Positions 21,366 through 31,575 of a DNA stretch of 64,000 nucleotides are shown here, one piece after another. Origin of the DNA: Diphasiastrum complanatum (taxonomy: Eukaryota; Streptophyta; Lycopodiopsida; Lycopodiales; Lycopodiaceae); contig CM055094.1 in NCBI GenBank assembly GCA_029204225.1, positions 8,413,234 to 8,477,233 of the forward strand, in the 5' to 3' direction. The notes beneath the pieces are model-generated. The model saw only the letters and a program-made list of their open reading frames with translations, ran no database searches and was not told where the DNA came from. Both the position numbers and the translations under genes were made by a program. Position 1 is the first letter of the stretch, and each line of letters begins with the position of its first letter.

Positions 21366-21632
21366 ATGGGGTTTCTCGTGAAACCTAGGGTAAAGGTGAA
21401 AAGCAGAGCCCTGAGTCGAAAATCAGTACCCTATGACCCACCAACCCTAGCATCCCGCGGAGACGGCACATGGTACAAAAAACCAAGAAAAACTGTACAT
21501 GGATACGGTTGGATTAGAATCGAGCAGAAGAATGACCAAGTAGAGTTAGTTAGGTCATATGCAGTATTAGTGGACGAAGGGTGGATGACCTATGGGGTAA
21601 CTGGGGAAAACCACAAAACGCATGTGCAATGA
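21366..21632 (+). CDS. Small basic ORF in the G1 leader
   Basis: An 88-residue frame beginning MGFLVKPRVKVKSRALSRKS, rich in Lys and Arg, with a tryptophan/glycine-rich middle (GDGTWYKKPRKTVHGYGWIR). It precedes gag by about 210 bp in a different frame. I do not recognise the family. It could be an extra N-terminal gag segment separated by a frameshift, a leader ORF, or chance. Confidence 0.3.
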   Translation: MGFLVKPRVKVKSRALSRKSVPYDPPTLASRGDGTWYKKPRKTVHGYGWIRIEQKNDQVELVRSYAVLVDEGWMTYGVTGENHKTHVQ

Positions 21633-21845
21633 CAGTTGATTGCTATCCGAAAGTGAGAAGAACATTACACAGAATTCATTAGTGTCACCCTAGACAAGAC
21701 ATCATAGGTATACCAAGGAAACCTAGGTCTAAGGGAGCACTGCACGGAGAGACTTCAAATTCCCAGAGAGCATTTAGGGCTCAGAAGAAGCAATCGTGGG
21801 TTTCTTATCCCACCTGCCTTAGATGATGAGTCTCACCCACCTATA

Positions 21846-22841
21846 ATGGACCTGGATGATACGTTGGAGCCTATAGAAGAACTACCAGAACTTGAGCCAA
21901 CCAACGCTACAGAACCACCGTTAGTGAGCGTAACACCTGCTGCTACAGAACCTGTTGCCACCAGAATGGCAAGACGTTTGACTGAACCAATCGTAGTACC
22001 CCCGGAGACAGGAGGACTATCGAAGCTTAGTGGATCCACTCCTGAGTTTCATGGAGCACCGTATGAAAGTGCCGAAGAGCATATTGATGCTTTTTGGACC
22101 ACTTGCTTTACCAGTGCCATCACAAACCCACATCATGAAATGATGTTTTTTGCCACCACTTTATCTGGAATGGCTAGGCACTGGTATCATAGTCTGTAGA
22201 GAGGCTCAATTCACACCATTGAGGAGTTCCATAGACTATTTTTAATTGAGTATGCTCCCCACCGAACGGCTGATGGCCTACTATTCACACTGACTTCCCT
22301 ACAATAAGGAAGTAACGAAACCATCCGACAATATTGGCGTCATTTGACAGATTTGTCATGCCAAGTGGAACCCACTGTGTTACTACCACCCCTATTACTA
22401 CTGACCTTCTTTCTGCGAGGGCTCAAGAATGACATACAAATGATTGTACGTCAGAGTAACCCCCAGACGTTTGCTGAGGCAGTAGAGAAGGTAATCGTGG
22501 TAGAATACGCACAGATTGCGGTTGCCCACGCATCCCACCTATCACAAGCAGTGAACAATTTGAACCTAAGCCCAGAAACATGGAGAGGAGGCCCAATCGC
22601 AGCTATAGGAGCACACCCCATAGTGGAACCCTGTCCCATACAGGCTATTGAACCTCGACAAGGCAGGAACGCGCAAACACAAGATGCACGAAGGCTCCAG
22701 GCACAGATGCCCGAGAGAGACTATGAGAGCACAGGATCTAACGCAGAACTAGGAGATATGCGAGCCATGCTAAAGGGATACATGGACATGATGAGTGAGA
22801 ATATGCAGACCTTAGCAGCAGATGTAAACTTTCTCAGATGA
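21846..22841 (+). pseudogene. G1 gag
   Basis: Gypsy gag, read from MDLDDTLEPIEELPELEP. An acidic Thr/Pro-rich stretch comes first, then the capsid core SGSTPEFHGAPYESAEEHID, FATTLSGMARHWYHSL with a TAG at 22198, EEFHRLFLIEYAP, and after a frameshift near 22300 the segment FLRGLKNDIQMIVRQSNPQT. The final stretch (22640-22841) is Gln/Arg-rich. The conserved 'L-x-G-x-A-x-x-W-Y' core supports the family. One stop and one frameshift mean a full Gag cannot be made without bypass. Confidence 0.8.
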
Positions 22842-22892
22842 CACCAAAATTTGTTGGGTTAGAGACACCTCATAGAAGGACCGAATCCCTTA

Positions 22893-23120
22893 GTGTGTAG
22901 ACACTGTAGAGGGAATCATTTAAATCAAAACTGTCCCAACCAAGTGTGCGGGTACTACAAGAGGCCTGGACACTTGGAGGATAGATGTTGGGTATGTAGA
23001 GACGCGTTAAACACTGGGAATAGGATGCCTGGGCCAGTAAACCATAGACTCCAGGAGGATAGAACGACGGGGCCATTAAGCCCACCTCAATACATACAAC
23101 GCAGACCCATGATTATCTAG
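22893..23120 (+). pseudogene. G1 gag zinc knuckles
   Basis: Two CCHC-like knuckles. The first, CRHCRGNHLNQNC, has spacing C-x2-C-x3-H-x4-C, one residue short of canonical. The second, CGYYKRPGHLEDRC, has lost its second Cys (Tyr instead). The order after gag is the usual one for nucleocapsid, which binds the element RNA. Confidence 0.75.
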
Positions 23121-23162
23121 GAGGATAAAGAGAAGGCGCGCGTAGAAGATGACCGGCCACCC

Positions 23163-24329
23163 ATGAACTTCATCGCCGTGGAGACGCTAGAGGAACCCAC
23201 GAGCAGGGAAGAGGTTTTAGTAGTGACCCGGAGTAACCTCCAGACGGAGCTACCTCCCAGGAAACCCAAGCCTACACCAAAACCTCCACCGAAGGTAGAT
23301 AACCCAGTGGTCATTGAGAAGCCAGTATTCGAACCTACACCCATCTACGAGGATCCACTACCCAAAGAGCAAGGTGAGGTTAGCGTCTTGGAAGGGCGTA
23401 GACATCTCAGATTCCTAGGACCGAGAAAAGGGAAAACCGACGTAGAAACTAAGAGAACCATGACCCGAACGCACAAGTTTAGAAAGGATATAGACCTAAA
23501 TCTAAAGAGAGAGAATATTGACCTAGGTCAAGCCCTAGAAAATCTAAAATTGGAAATAGGGCTCTTGCAACTAGTACAGTTGTCACCCACTATTAAACGC
23601 ACGGTCAAACAACTGATGAGACCACCCACGACCAAAACACTGGAGCCACCTACAATAAGGAAAGTAGATGCAGATTTGTTAGATCGCTACCGCCTTAAGG
23701 TAGATGTACTCATAGATGGCCTAGTCATTTCAGGGGCCATAGTTGATGCAGGGTCATCAGTTAACATCATAAGTCTAGAACTCTCAGACCGCCTTGGTTT
23801 TATTCTAGAACCCGCTACCTTGACAGCCCTAAAGCTAGCCAACAACTCTGTGATCAAATCAGAGGGTGAGCTTAAGAATGTACCCATTACCGTGGCTAAC
23901 AAGACCATTCAAGTGGACTTTTACGTCATGAGGATGTACGCCAAAAACCGGGGGTACTCTATACTGCTAGGACGACCATGGCTTAGGCTTAGCAACTACA
24001 CAGTTGACATCCTCGCAGGAGTACTCATTTTTGGAAGGGGTAAAGAACGAACGGTAGTTGACGGTTATCCCGAGGTGCCTCAGTCAGAAAAGGCACCCAT
24101 ACCTCCATCTGAATGGGAGGAAGTATCTAGTAGTGAGGATGATTCTGAATCCACTACCAGTGAAGACGAACCGGATTTTAGGTCAGTACTAGGGGTACAA
24201 GAAACGACTCTCTCAGAAGGTAGTACAAGGTCATATCCCTTGAAACTGATCAGAACCAATGGGGTTGTACTTAGAAGAAAAGCTGTCAAGAGGCGATTGT
24301 CTTCTAGGACTACGAAGAGTAAGATTTAG
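23163..24329 (+). CDS. G1 retropepsin-like aspartic protease with charged flanks
   Basis: A 388-residue open frame. Residues 1-170 are Pro/Lys-rich (PPRKPKPTPKPPPK near 35-50) and then basic. Residues about 170-290 are a retropepsin-like fold, with the active site IVDAGSSVNIIS (Asp at residue 195) and YSILLGRPWLRLSNYTVDIL near 265-285, the usual second half of the domain. Residues 300-360 are Ser/Glu-rich, and the tail is basic. The frame is uninterrupted, which stands out among the decayed pol genes here. A protease would process Gag. No RT follows: the next ORFs are short and acidic. Confidence 0.75.
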   Translation: MNFIAVETLEEPTSREEVLVVTRSNLQTELPPRKPKPTPKPPPKVDNPVVIEKPVFEPTPIYEDPLPKEQGEVSVLEGRRHLRFLGPRKGKTDVETKRTMTRTHKFRKDIDLNLKRENIDLGQALENLKLEIGLLQLVQLSPTIKRTVKQLMRPPTTKTLEPPTIRKVDADLLDRYRLKVDVLIDGLVISGAIVDAGSSVNIISLELSDRLGFILEPATLTALKLANNSVIKSEGELKNVPITVANKTIQVDFYVMRMYAKNRGYSILLGRPWLRLSNYTVDILAGVLIFGRGKERTVVDGYPEVPQSEKAPIPPSEWEEVSSSEDDSESTTSEDEPDFRSVLGVQETTLSEGSTRSYPLKLIRTNGVVLRRKAVKRRLSSRTTKSKI

Positions 24330-24638
24330 ATGCACGATCTTACAAAAGAAGAAAATGTGGGCGAAAGGCCAGAGGTTACAAGCATACAAAGTCATGAACA
24401 GAGAGATGGGTTAGATCTATGTAGTTATGGGCTAGTCAATCGTGAAATTTTGAACAGAAAGACTGAAGATTCACAGATCAAAAAGCTTAAGCGACCTCCT
24501 TAGAATAGACAAGACAAGACCAATGACAAAAAACCCCCGCGCAACTCAATAGGAACACTCATCCCCGAGGGAACTAGGACGAGAGTACTGACGCTAACCC
24601 AGAGCGAGTTACGGACAGACCCACCTAGGAAAGAGTGG

Positions 24639-25249
24639 ATGGAAGAGTGTGATCGGCAGGAGAGTCTTGGAAAGTCCACTAAGTCTGAGAAGCTGATAGC
24701 GTTCGCATCTGTTGTTAATCAACATGACCAAGTTGTACCTCTTGACGAGGATAGTGAAGGCAACTTAGACTATGCAGAAGTACATGACATAGTATGGACA
24801 GCCCCTATAGATTACCCCCTAAAACTAGATCCATAGGCTGTTGTGTAACAAAGTAGGAAAACAACAAAAATCATGAACCCCCACCTGATGCATTTGATCA
24901 GGAATCATTTGAAATCCAACGCCTATTCGAATATCAAAAAGCGACAATAGATGACCATATGGTGGTAAACTTTGATAATTTTATCCAGGATAGTACTGGA
25001 ACACCATATGATCCGTTCCTTTGGGACAAAGAATTACCCAACTACATCAGTAATGAAGAATCCGAGCATGAAGAAAACGTGGTGCTAGGATATTTCCTTG
25101 AACCAAATGATGACCTAGATCTTTTGGCCACCTATCATATACACGAACGACCAAATATGCCAAAGAGAAATGGGACAAAAAGCATTGAAGTGCAAGTTAG
25201 GATTAAAGCGAATGATGAATACCCAGACAACAAGGTGGATGTTGGATAG
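24639..25249 (+). other. Two short acidic ORFs after the G1 protease
   Basis: Frames at 24639-24836 (65 residues) and 24959-25249 (96 residues) are rich in Asp and Glu, e.g. VVPLDEDSEGNLDYAEVHD and YISNEESEHEENVVLGYF. They may be one decayed ORF. No RT, RNase H or integrase motif is visible and I recognise no family. Confidence 0.35.
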
Positions 25250-25294
25250 ATGCGGTAAGGTGACAGTAATATACCCTTATCCCTGATTTCACAT

Positions 25295-25309
25295 GGGGGA
25301 GTCGAGGGG
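25295..25309 (+). other. G1 polypurine tract
   Basis: GGGGGAGTCGAGGGG, followed by TGGTAAG, the likely start of the 3' LTR. Confidence 0.6.
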
Positions 25310-25709
25310 TGGTAAGTTTGACTTTACTTTACCGATTTGGTTTTTTGATTTGTTGGTCAACATTCTATCTTGTTTTAAAATACCACTAGAAAAAAAAAAT
25401 TGTCTTATTATGGGACCCGTTGTTACTGCATGTGAGATTTACACACACTGTAAATGGTGATCTACAGATATCACAGATGAGTCGACTACATTCACTCATG
25501 CTGTACTCGCATCATGTAGGCACAATGTGCTTGGACATTTGATTGCAAGACCGTCTCATGCATCCATACCCCTGCATTCTGCATATACTCTGAGCTGCAT
25601 AAGGCATTACATATTTTCTCCCATGGGCATGAGTGTCTGATCAGAAGCATAAAAGAGAAGGTAAGAGTGAAAAAGTGGGAACAAAAAACAGTGCAGTGGG
25701 GTGGGGAGT

Positions 25710-25735
25710 GACTCCATCGCCCAATGGATAAGGCA
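25710..25735 (+). tRNA. 5' half of a tRNA-Arg-like sequence
   Basis: The 26 bases from GACTCCAT through CCCAATGGATAAGGCA match, with one mismatch, the acceptor and D-arm of plant tRNA-Arg(ACG) as I remember it, including the A-box. The sequence then passes into a purine-rich tract instead of the anticodon arm. The matching 3' half occurs 816 bp downstream. It cannot be a working tRNA gene as it stands. Confidence 0.6.
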
Positions 25736-25837
25736 CAGAAGAAAAATATATATAAAAAAAGAAAAAGAAAAACAGGAAAAGAGAGAGAAAGAAAGACTGA
25801 GAGAAAAGTAGAAGAAAAAAGAGAAAAAAGAAAAAGA
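25736..25837 (+). repeat. Purine-rich tract
   Basis: About 100 bases almost entirely A and G on the plus strand. The long pyrimidine-coded ORFs on the other strand (FFSFFF, SLSLSF) are artefacts of it. Confidence 0.85.
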
Positions 25838-26551
25838 CTTCAACTGTATGTATCAGATCTCGAACCAATTTGTGAGAATGAGTGACGCCTCGCACATCCA
25901 TAAGAGGTGAGGACGATTTTCCTGATTGATTCCATAGACTAGCGGAAAACCAGTACTTCCTACCATTTTGTGTATTGGATCTTAGGATAGTAAGTTGTCC
26001 TACATGGACTACTGTTAGAATATAGGGCTTGAGAGAAGAGTCAGTACATAGAGGAGACTAGATGGTTATTCCCTATTGAATCAGTTCTTAGCGAGTATAA
26101 GTTGAATGTCTAAACAAAAAAAAGAGTTGGTAATCACCAGTCTGTACCAGTTTCAGAGTTGGGACACTAAAGCCTCATCATGCATACATTCACACACACA
26201 TCAATGACACGATGTTAGACACAATATTGTTGACTTGCATCCATATCATCCTGTCTCCAATCCTGAGATTTGCATTTGCATATCCCTCTCTGCATGGGTC
26301 CGAAAGTGGGCATTGCATCTGATGGAATTGGGAGCATTTGCCATTTAGGTCACAGGTGGGTTTTTGCAGGTATGAAGACACCAAATTGTTCAAAGATGCT
26401 GCGGTCAAATCCAATCTGGTTGCAGATAGATCCTAAGAGCTCAATCGATGGCCTTTGGGTAGGAAGCTGTTGAAGACATCCTACCAACTCACTGTGGTTA
26501 GCATCATCTAGCAAGGGTGCTGAGCCCACTAAACTTGATCTACCACCAGGA

Positions 26552-26618
26552 GCTGGTCTGCAAAACCAGAGACTCTGGGTCCGCCGTATGGGAACCATAC
26601 TACCCAGTGGTAGTCGCC
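26552..26618 (+). tRNA. 3' half of a tRNA-Arg-like sequence with a hairpin in the T-loop
   Basis: An anticodon arm CTGGT-CTGCAAA-ACCAG is followed by the variable region and T-stem CTGGG...CCCAG, then TGGTAGTC where tRNA-Arg has TGGAGTC. The match to tRNA-Arg(ACG) is strong. The anticodon position reads GCA instead of ACG, and the 7-nt T-loop is replaced by 23 nt that fold as GTATGG-GAA-CCATAC. Not a functional tRNA. Confidence 0.55.
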
Positions 26619-27706
26619 AATGTTAGCCGATATTTCCGCACGGAAAATCAGGCTAATATTGAAGTTTAAGTTTGCAATAATTGAAAAAACCGGCATGTAA
26701 AACCTGGTTATTAGAGAAAAATTGACAGAAATTTTCCTTAGGTCTGGGTCCCAGCCCGCCCCTAAAGTGGCTAGACACAGTTTAAAAGTAAGAAATTGAC
26801 TTTTAAAAAAAAAAACCGTCAAAAATATTTTGTGGTCAAGTTTTGTAAGACCGAGCCAAAAGTGTCGGTCCACCTGGGATTATGTCCCAGCCCACCCTAA
26901 ATGAGGCTAGAGCAAATTTTGCGGCCTTAGAAATGGCCGGTAAATATTTTACGGCTTTTCAAAAAAATGGCCAGTTGTAAAAAAATAGCCGGTATGATCG
27001 TGCTAAAATCTCACCATGTATTGTCCATTTTTACTAATATATGATCACTCAGTGTATTTTTTAGGAAAACCGTGTTGTTGTGGGAGCCCTAGTCATGAAT
27101 GCCGAAAAAGTCAACCACAGAAGAAAAAATCGAGAAAGAAAAGTTTCGGGTAAAAATGAGACCGGAAAATATGGATTAAGTGTCCAGGAGTCACATAAAC
27201 CCTAATGGCAAAGTTTGGGAAATTTACGGGCAATTAACGAAATATGCGAGGCCAAGTAGTTACCCAACAGACCAAAAAGCCAGACAAATGAGCAGTAGGC
27301 GCACGACCCTTGAAAAATCGAAGAAAGGCCAAAAACATAGGTACCCAAAGAAAAACAAAGGCCGCCTACTAAAAATAGGGGTTGAAAAAGGGCCTCACCC
27401 AAAATTTGGATAATAAATGCCAAAACACCTTGGAGGCTAAAAAATTTGGGAGGTACACCCACTAGCCATTGATATTTTGGGCTTCTAGGGTGTACAAAAG
27501 GGGAAACTTGAATGGCCTCCCTAGCCTTTGACAAAAATGGCATCTTGGCTAGTTTTGGAAGAGAGCCTTGAATGCACCACTCCCCCACTCTCTTATGGAG
27601 GCCACTAGGTGTACTATCAAATGGGTTGGGGACAAATGACAAAGAGGGTTGGAAGGGCATGAAAATTGGCAAAGCCTCATTTTGAAGGGGGAAACTTGGG
27701 ATTTAC

Positions 27707-27714
27707 TATAAAAG
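27707..27714 (+). promoter_or_regulatory. TATA box in the presumed G1 LTR
   Basis: CTATAAAAGGAGGCC on the plus strand, the expected form of an LTR core promoter. Transcription would begin about 30 bp further right. Confidence 0.5.
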
Positions 27715-28183
27715 GAGGCCACTCTTTGTGTTAAAATATAGTTGGATGATGATGTGATAGTTTGATGTGAGAATGGGATAATGAGATGATGTTGATAGTT
27801 GCTAAGTTGAGAGTTGAGAGCTTGATGAGTTTAGACCGAATGGTCCCAACGGCATACCGCTGGCATTCCGGGATACGACCCTCAGCTATGTGCCAAATTA
27901 AAAAGTTTGAAGCGGCCTTACAACTGGCGCTTTTACCGAACACTGAAACCCAGAAGGTAATCAGAGTCAGTTTGAGAAAAATCTCACTTTATTGATAAAT
28001 CTGAGAAGGTTACATTTCAAGTGTACAAAGAGCCAACAACAAACTGCTGCTTAGTATTGCTCTTAATAGCTCGTTTGAACTCACCATAAACAGTCTTGAA
28101 CCAATTATATGGTTCAAGAGGGGCTTTGGCTGTCTTGGTATAGGAGTCAACTATCCTATGGAGGATTTGTGAAGTGATGTGGT

Positions 28184-28254
28184 CTTTTCTGAGGTTGCCA
28201 ACCATCAAAAAGTTGTTCAGTAGCGTGTATGGAAGGTTGGCAACCTCAGAAAAG
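28184..28254. repeat. Perfect 20-bp inverted repeat with 31-nt loop
   Basis: CTTTTCTGAGGTTGCCAACC at 28184-28203 and its exact reverse complement at 28235-28254. It lies at the G1/G2 border and could form a stable stem-loop. Confidence 0.95.
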
Positions 28255-28409
28255 CAGTTTAGGAAGTTTGGAAGGCTTTGGTATCAAGGAGGTATCCGAC
28301 ATTGGTCCAGTGCAAATCATTGGTGAGGTCAATGTTAGGCTTTATGGTGTCATTGGAAGTGTATGGAAGTATATCAAAAAGCAGTTTAGGAAGTTTGGAA
28401 GGCTTTGGT
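28250..28409 (+). repeat. 33-bp direct repeat, two copies
   Basis: The same 33 bases, beginning AAAAGCAGTTTAGGAAGT, occur at 28250-28282 and 28377-28409. The first copy overlaps the right arm of the inverted repeat. Confidence 0.95.
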
Positions 28410-28973
28410 CACGAAAAAAATTCGTAAGAGCTTCGCTAGCACAAGTGAGGAATGAATCGAATTCAACCAACTTATAGGTGAATTTGGTGGGTCCATTACA
28501 CTGAATACTAGTTTGGCTGATTTGTTCTAAACAAAAATTTGCAGGCATGTACAATACTGTGAAAATAGGCTATAAAAATCTCGGTGAAGGTTTCTGGGGA
28601 TCTGAACCTATCAGACGAATGTTTTCCAGGGCTGGAGAAGGATGAACCTTCGCCCATGTACTGTCATAAATGCATTTTTCCAAAATCTGAACCTATGGCC
28701 AATCTAATTTTGACATTTTAAGTCCGTCTAGCATGTCGGCGAAGCTTCATAATGAGAGTAAGGTGCTCGTTGAAGGTTCCCAAAATGGCATATTGCTGAT
28801 CATTCGCCTAGCTTCAAAAATGGACTTTTTCTGTTCTTTATTTTCCCATGCTGATGACTTTTTGGACTTTTGCTCATCAGTCTTTTCTCATTGTTTTTTT
28901 TTTTAAACTGTCTTTTCACAAAAATCTGAACAATCAAATATTGAGAACAAATAAAATTAAAAAATCCTTGAAA
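28410..28973. other. G2 3' untranslated region with GAAGGTT motifs
   Basis: No ORF recognised. GGTGAAGGTTT (near 28583), AACCTTCGCC (near 28647), GGCGAAGC (near 28738) and TTGAAGGTTCC (near 28770) match the motif that recurs in the G2 leader, so I assign this stretch to G2. Confidence 0.45.
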
Positions 28974-29939
28974 TCAGGCTTGTTGATCTGGCGGAGCAGG
29001 CTGCCAATTGCGTAATCGGCTGTCATTTATTGGAGTATCAAATTGTTTTCCATCCAAGTGCTCAAGAATTACTGTGCCATAGTTCAGGATTTCCTTCACT
29101 TTATACGGGCCTTCACCGGTAAACTTCAATTTTCCCTTGATCAGCTTGGTTTTGTACATCAATGCAAGATCTCCTGCTTTCAGATCCTTTTTGTGCAATC
29201 AACGATCGTGCCATGCCTTGCGGCGGGCTTTCTCTGCTGCTAATGCATGAACTGTCATCAATCGGATTTCACATAACTTGTGCAACGCTTCATGACGTAG
29301 TTGTAAAGGCTTATCATCATTTAACCGTTCTGTTGTCACTATGCGTAAAGATGGTATTAAAAATTCAATCGGCATGACAACATCTTGACCATAGACCAGT
29401 TGAAAGGGTATTTGATTTGTACTATTTTTGTAAGTGGTTCTGGATGCCCATAATGCTGCATACAGTTTATGTTCTCAATCAGATCGAATCGCTTCAACTG
29501 TCTTTGTCATAATGGTGCAGAGAATCTTATTGGAAGATTCAGCTTGGCCATTCCCTCTGGGATAGTAAGGAGTGCTAAATCTATGTATCACAAAAAAATC
29601 TTCCAGTAAACACTTTATTGTTTGATTAACAAAGTGTGTACCTCGGTCATTGACAATCTCGATCGGACATCCAAATCTGATTATAATATTTTCATAGAAA
29701 AACTTGGCCGTAGATTTCGCATCAGCAACTTTGACAGCTTTGGCTTCAACCCACTTGGTCATATAATCAATTGCTACGATAATGTATCTGGCCTGAGATC
29801 CTTGCACGGCAGGATGAATAGGACCAACATAATCTAGTCCCCATTTTTCAAATGGTGCTTGCGATAAAACCGGATGCAAGGGTTCATAATTCTGTCGAGT
29901 AGGCCGTCGTGCTCGCTGGCAAATATCACGTGTCTGAAT
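28974..29939 (-). pseudogene. G2 integrase core and C-terminal tail
   Basis: To the left of the solo LTR, the minus strand continues integrase with RDICQRARRPTRQNYEP. Then comes the catalytic core (29879-29475): WGLDYVGPIHP with the first Asp, IVNDRGTHFVNQTIK with the second, and FSTPYYPRGNGQAESSNKIL with the Glu, so D-D-E is complete. After a gap with broken frames, the C-terminal tail (29198-28974) has LKAGDLALMYKTKLIKGKLKF and EGPYKVKEILNYGTVIL, an SH3-like integrase end. No chromodomain is visible. Confidence 0.8.
29935..29939. repeat. Target-site duplication of the solo LTR (left, TGAAT)
   Basis: TGAAT precedes the LTR's TG and is repeated at 30594-30598 directly after its CA. Confidence 0.9.
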
Positions 29940-30593
29940 TGTGAAAAATACAGATCCTAAGTGGATCTATACTCCAAGATCATTGGCTTGAATGCTTGCA
30001 CTCCAAACTACATAAGCTAGGAATTGGCAACACATTCTATGCTACCTAGAATGCAAAGAACTTGATCAAAAAGCATTTATCACAAATGGAAACTTCCATA
30101 AACATCAAGTGCGGCCCAAAATAGCATTATACAGTCCATAATACATCAGCCTACCACTTTTGGAAAGCACCTAAGATCATAGACAATAGCTTGAAGACAA
30201 TACACACAACAATGCTCTCAATGGAGGAAGAAACAATGACAATGATCTATTGATCTCAATGAAGCATACAAAAGGTTTCTCCAACCTGTTCTCCACGAAT
30301 TTCAGCCTAATATAGGTGAGAGAGATGACTCTCTCTCCTCTCTCTAGAACTTAGGACCCAATTTTAGGACACCAGTAACCTAAAATAGCCAATTTTGGCC
30401 TATATGTCCAAATAACATGATTTTAGTGTCATTTAGAAGGTCCCGAAGTTTGAGACTTCTTCAACATGAAATATATACTAGAATAAAAGTATCTAGGTCT
30501 CTTTCACACATGTGAAAGGTTAGATCCAAAACTATGTACAAAAATTGCCAATTTAGGCCTCAAACTAGCTAGGAAATGTTGACAATTTTCACA
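29940..30593 (-). mobile_element. Solo LTR of the Copia-2 family in G2 integrase
   Basis: A 654-bp LTR with TGTGAAAA and TTTTCACA ends, flanked by TGAAT on both sides (29935-29939 and 30594-30598). It matches the Copia-2 5' LTR at 12091-12496. No internal sequence is present, so the element was probably reduced by LTR-LTR recombination. It splits G2 integrase between HKDTENFI and QTRDIC; removing it and one TGAAT restores the frame. It carries one CACACATGTG palindrome variant. Confidence 0.93.
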
Positions 30594-30598
30594 TGAAT
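30594..30598. repeat. Target-site duplication of the solo LTR (right, TGAAT)
   Basis: Perfect match to 29935-29939. Confidence 0.9.
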
Positions 30599-30796
30599 AA
30601 AATTTTCTGTGTCCTTATGAAGTGTAGGCCACCAACAACCTGATTGCAAAAGTTTGTGAACAATAATATCTGTAGAAAAGTGTCCTCCGCCCATGCCATC
30701 ATGTGAAAACATGATTAAATCTGGTACTTCATGCGATAAAACACATCTTCGTAGAATATTGTCTGATCCACGACGATACAATTGTCCTGCAATCAA
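30599..30796 (-). pseudogene. G2 integrase zinc-binding region
   Basis: The minus strand reads AGQLYRRGSDNILRRCV, then HDGMGGGHFSTDIIVHKLLQ and GCWWPTLHKDTENFI, up to the solo LTR. This is the H2C2 zinc domain at the front of Gypsy integrases; the two Cys residues follow beyond the solo LTR at RDICQRA-type sequence. It continues directly from RNase H. Confidence 0.8.
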
Positions 30797-31575
30797 TCGA
30801 TAAGGTGAGCCTTATGAATCAATTGTCTCTTTTGTACTTTTGTCAAGGAGTCATTCGATTGTCCTAGCATCATGTACTCAACACTATCCGCTACCCACTT
30901 AGGTAGTGCTTCGACATAGAACAATGCAACATCTGGTAATTTGTCATCCACTTCAGTATTAACTGGTGCGGATTCGATTCGCAAAACGTGATCGGCTAGA
31001 TAATGTTGCTTCCCCTTTCGAACCACAATTCGAAAGTCAAATTCAGTCAATAATAATAACCACCTTGCAATATGTCCAGTGTCGCATGTCTTCTTTACCA
31101 AGTAAAGTAACGGCTGGTGATCCGTATAAAATGCAAAGTGCGTTTTCATGAGATAGTGATGAAATTTTCGAATAGAAAAAATCATGGCTAACGCCTCACG
31201 TTCTGTTGTTGAATAATTCTTCTCCGAATTTGTAAGCTGTTTGCTTGCAAATCGTATAGGATAATCCTTCTTATAATCACTTGGTTGCGGCAAAACCGAT
31301 CCAAAAATAGTCAGTTTGTATATAGGTCGTGCTAAATCCGCAAAGAAGATAATAAAAATTCGATAATAGTTCGCACGACCCATAAACAAATAAACTCCAT
31401 GAATTGTTGTTGGCGGTGGCAATTCCATGATAATTTTGATCTTAGAATAATCTGTGGCAATACCATGTCTTGATATCACATGTCCAAGCACAACTCCATG
31501 GGAAACCCATATCTGGCATTTTTCTGGATTTAGAGAAATTTGATATTTGCGACATCTTTCAAATACTTTTGCCAA
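30793..31575 (-). pseudogene. G2 RT thumb and RNase H
   Basis: Minus-strand frame of 260 residues. It starts with the RT thumb (FERCRKYQISLNPEKCQIWV, LGHVISRHGIATDYSKI, PPTTIHGVYLFMGRANYYRI). RNase H follows with YPIRFASKQLTNSEKNYSTT, EREALAMIFSIRKFHHYL and FYTDHQPLLYLV, then IVVRKGKQHYLADHVLRI. The segment between thumb and RNase H is shorter than usual, suggesting a small deletion that may include the first acidic residue of RNase H. Confidence 0.82.

Larger units (their letters stand above)
20869..27995 (+). mobile_element. G1, Gypsy-type element with gag and protease only
   Basis: Plus-strand element. It begins with a truncated 5' LTR end (20869-20912), a primer-binding site (20914-20929), leader, gag (from 21846), zinc knuckles (22893-22990), protease (23163-24329) and two further acidic ORFs. 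A polypurine tract follows at 25295-25309. No RT, RNase H or integrase motif occurs anywhere before that tract. A long right-hand LTR apparently runs from 25310 and contains a TATA box at 27707; its end is unclear and may be cut by G2. The gag-plus-protease plan resembles the non-autonomous TR-GAG class. Confidence 0.65.

Noticed and set aside
25607-25901. Phe/Ser-rich, membrane-like ORFs on the minus strand
   Set aside because: They derive from the purine-rich tract read on the other strand, not from a membrane protein.
27180-27413. Basic 77-residue ORF in the presumed G1 LTR
   Set aside because: Lys-rich but without homology; it lies upstream of the LTR TATA box and is probably chance.
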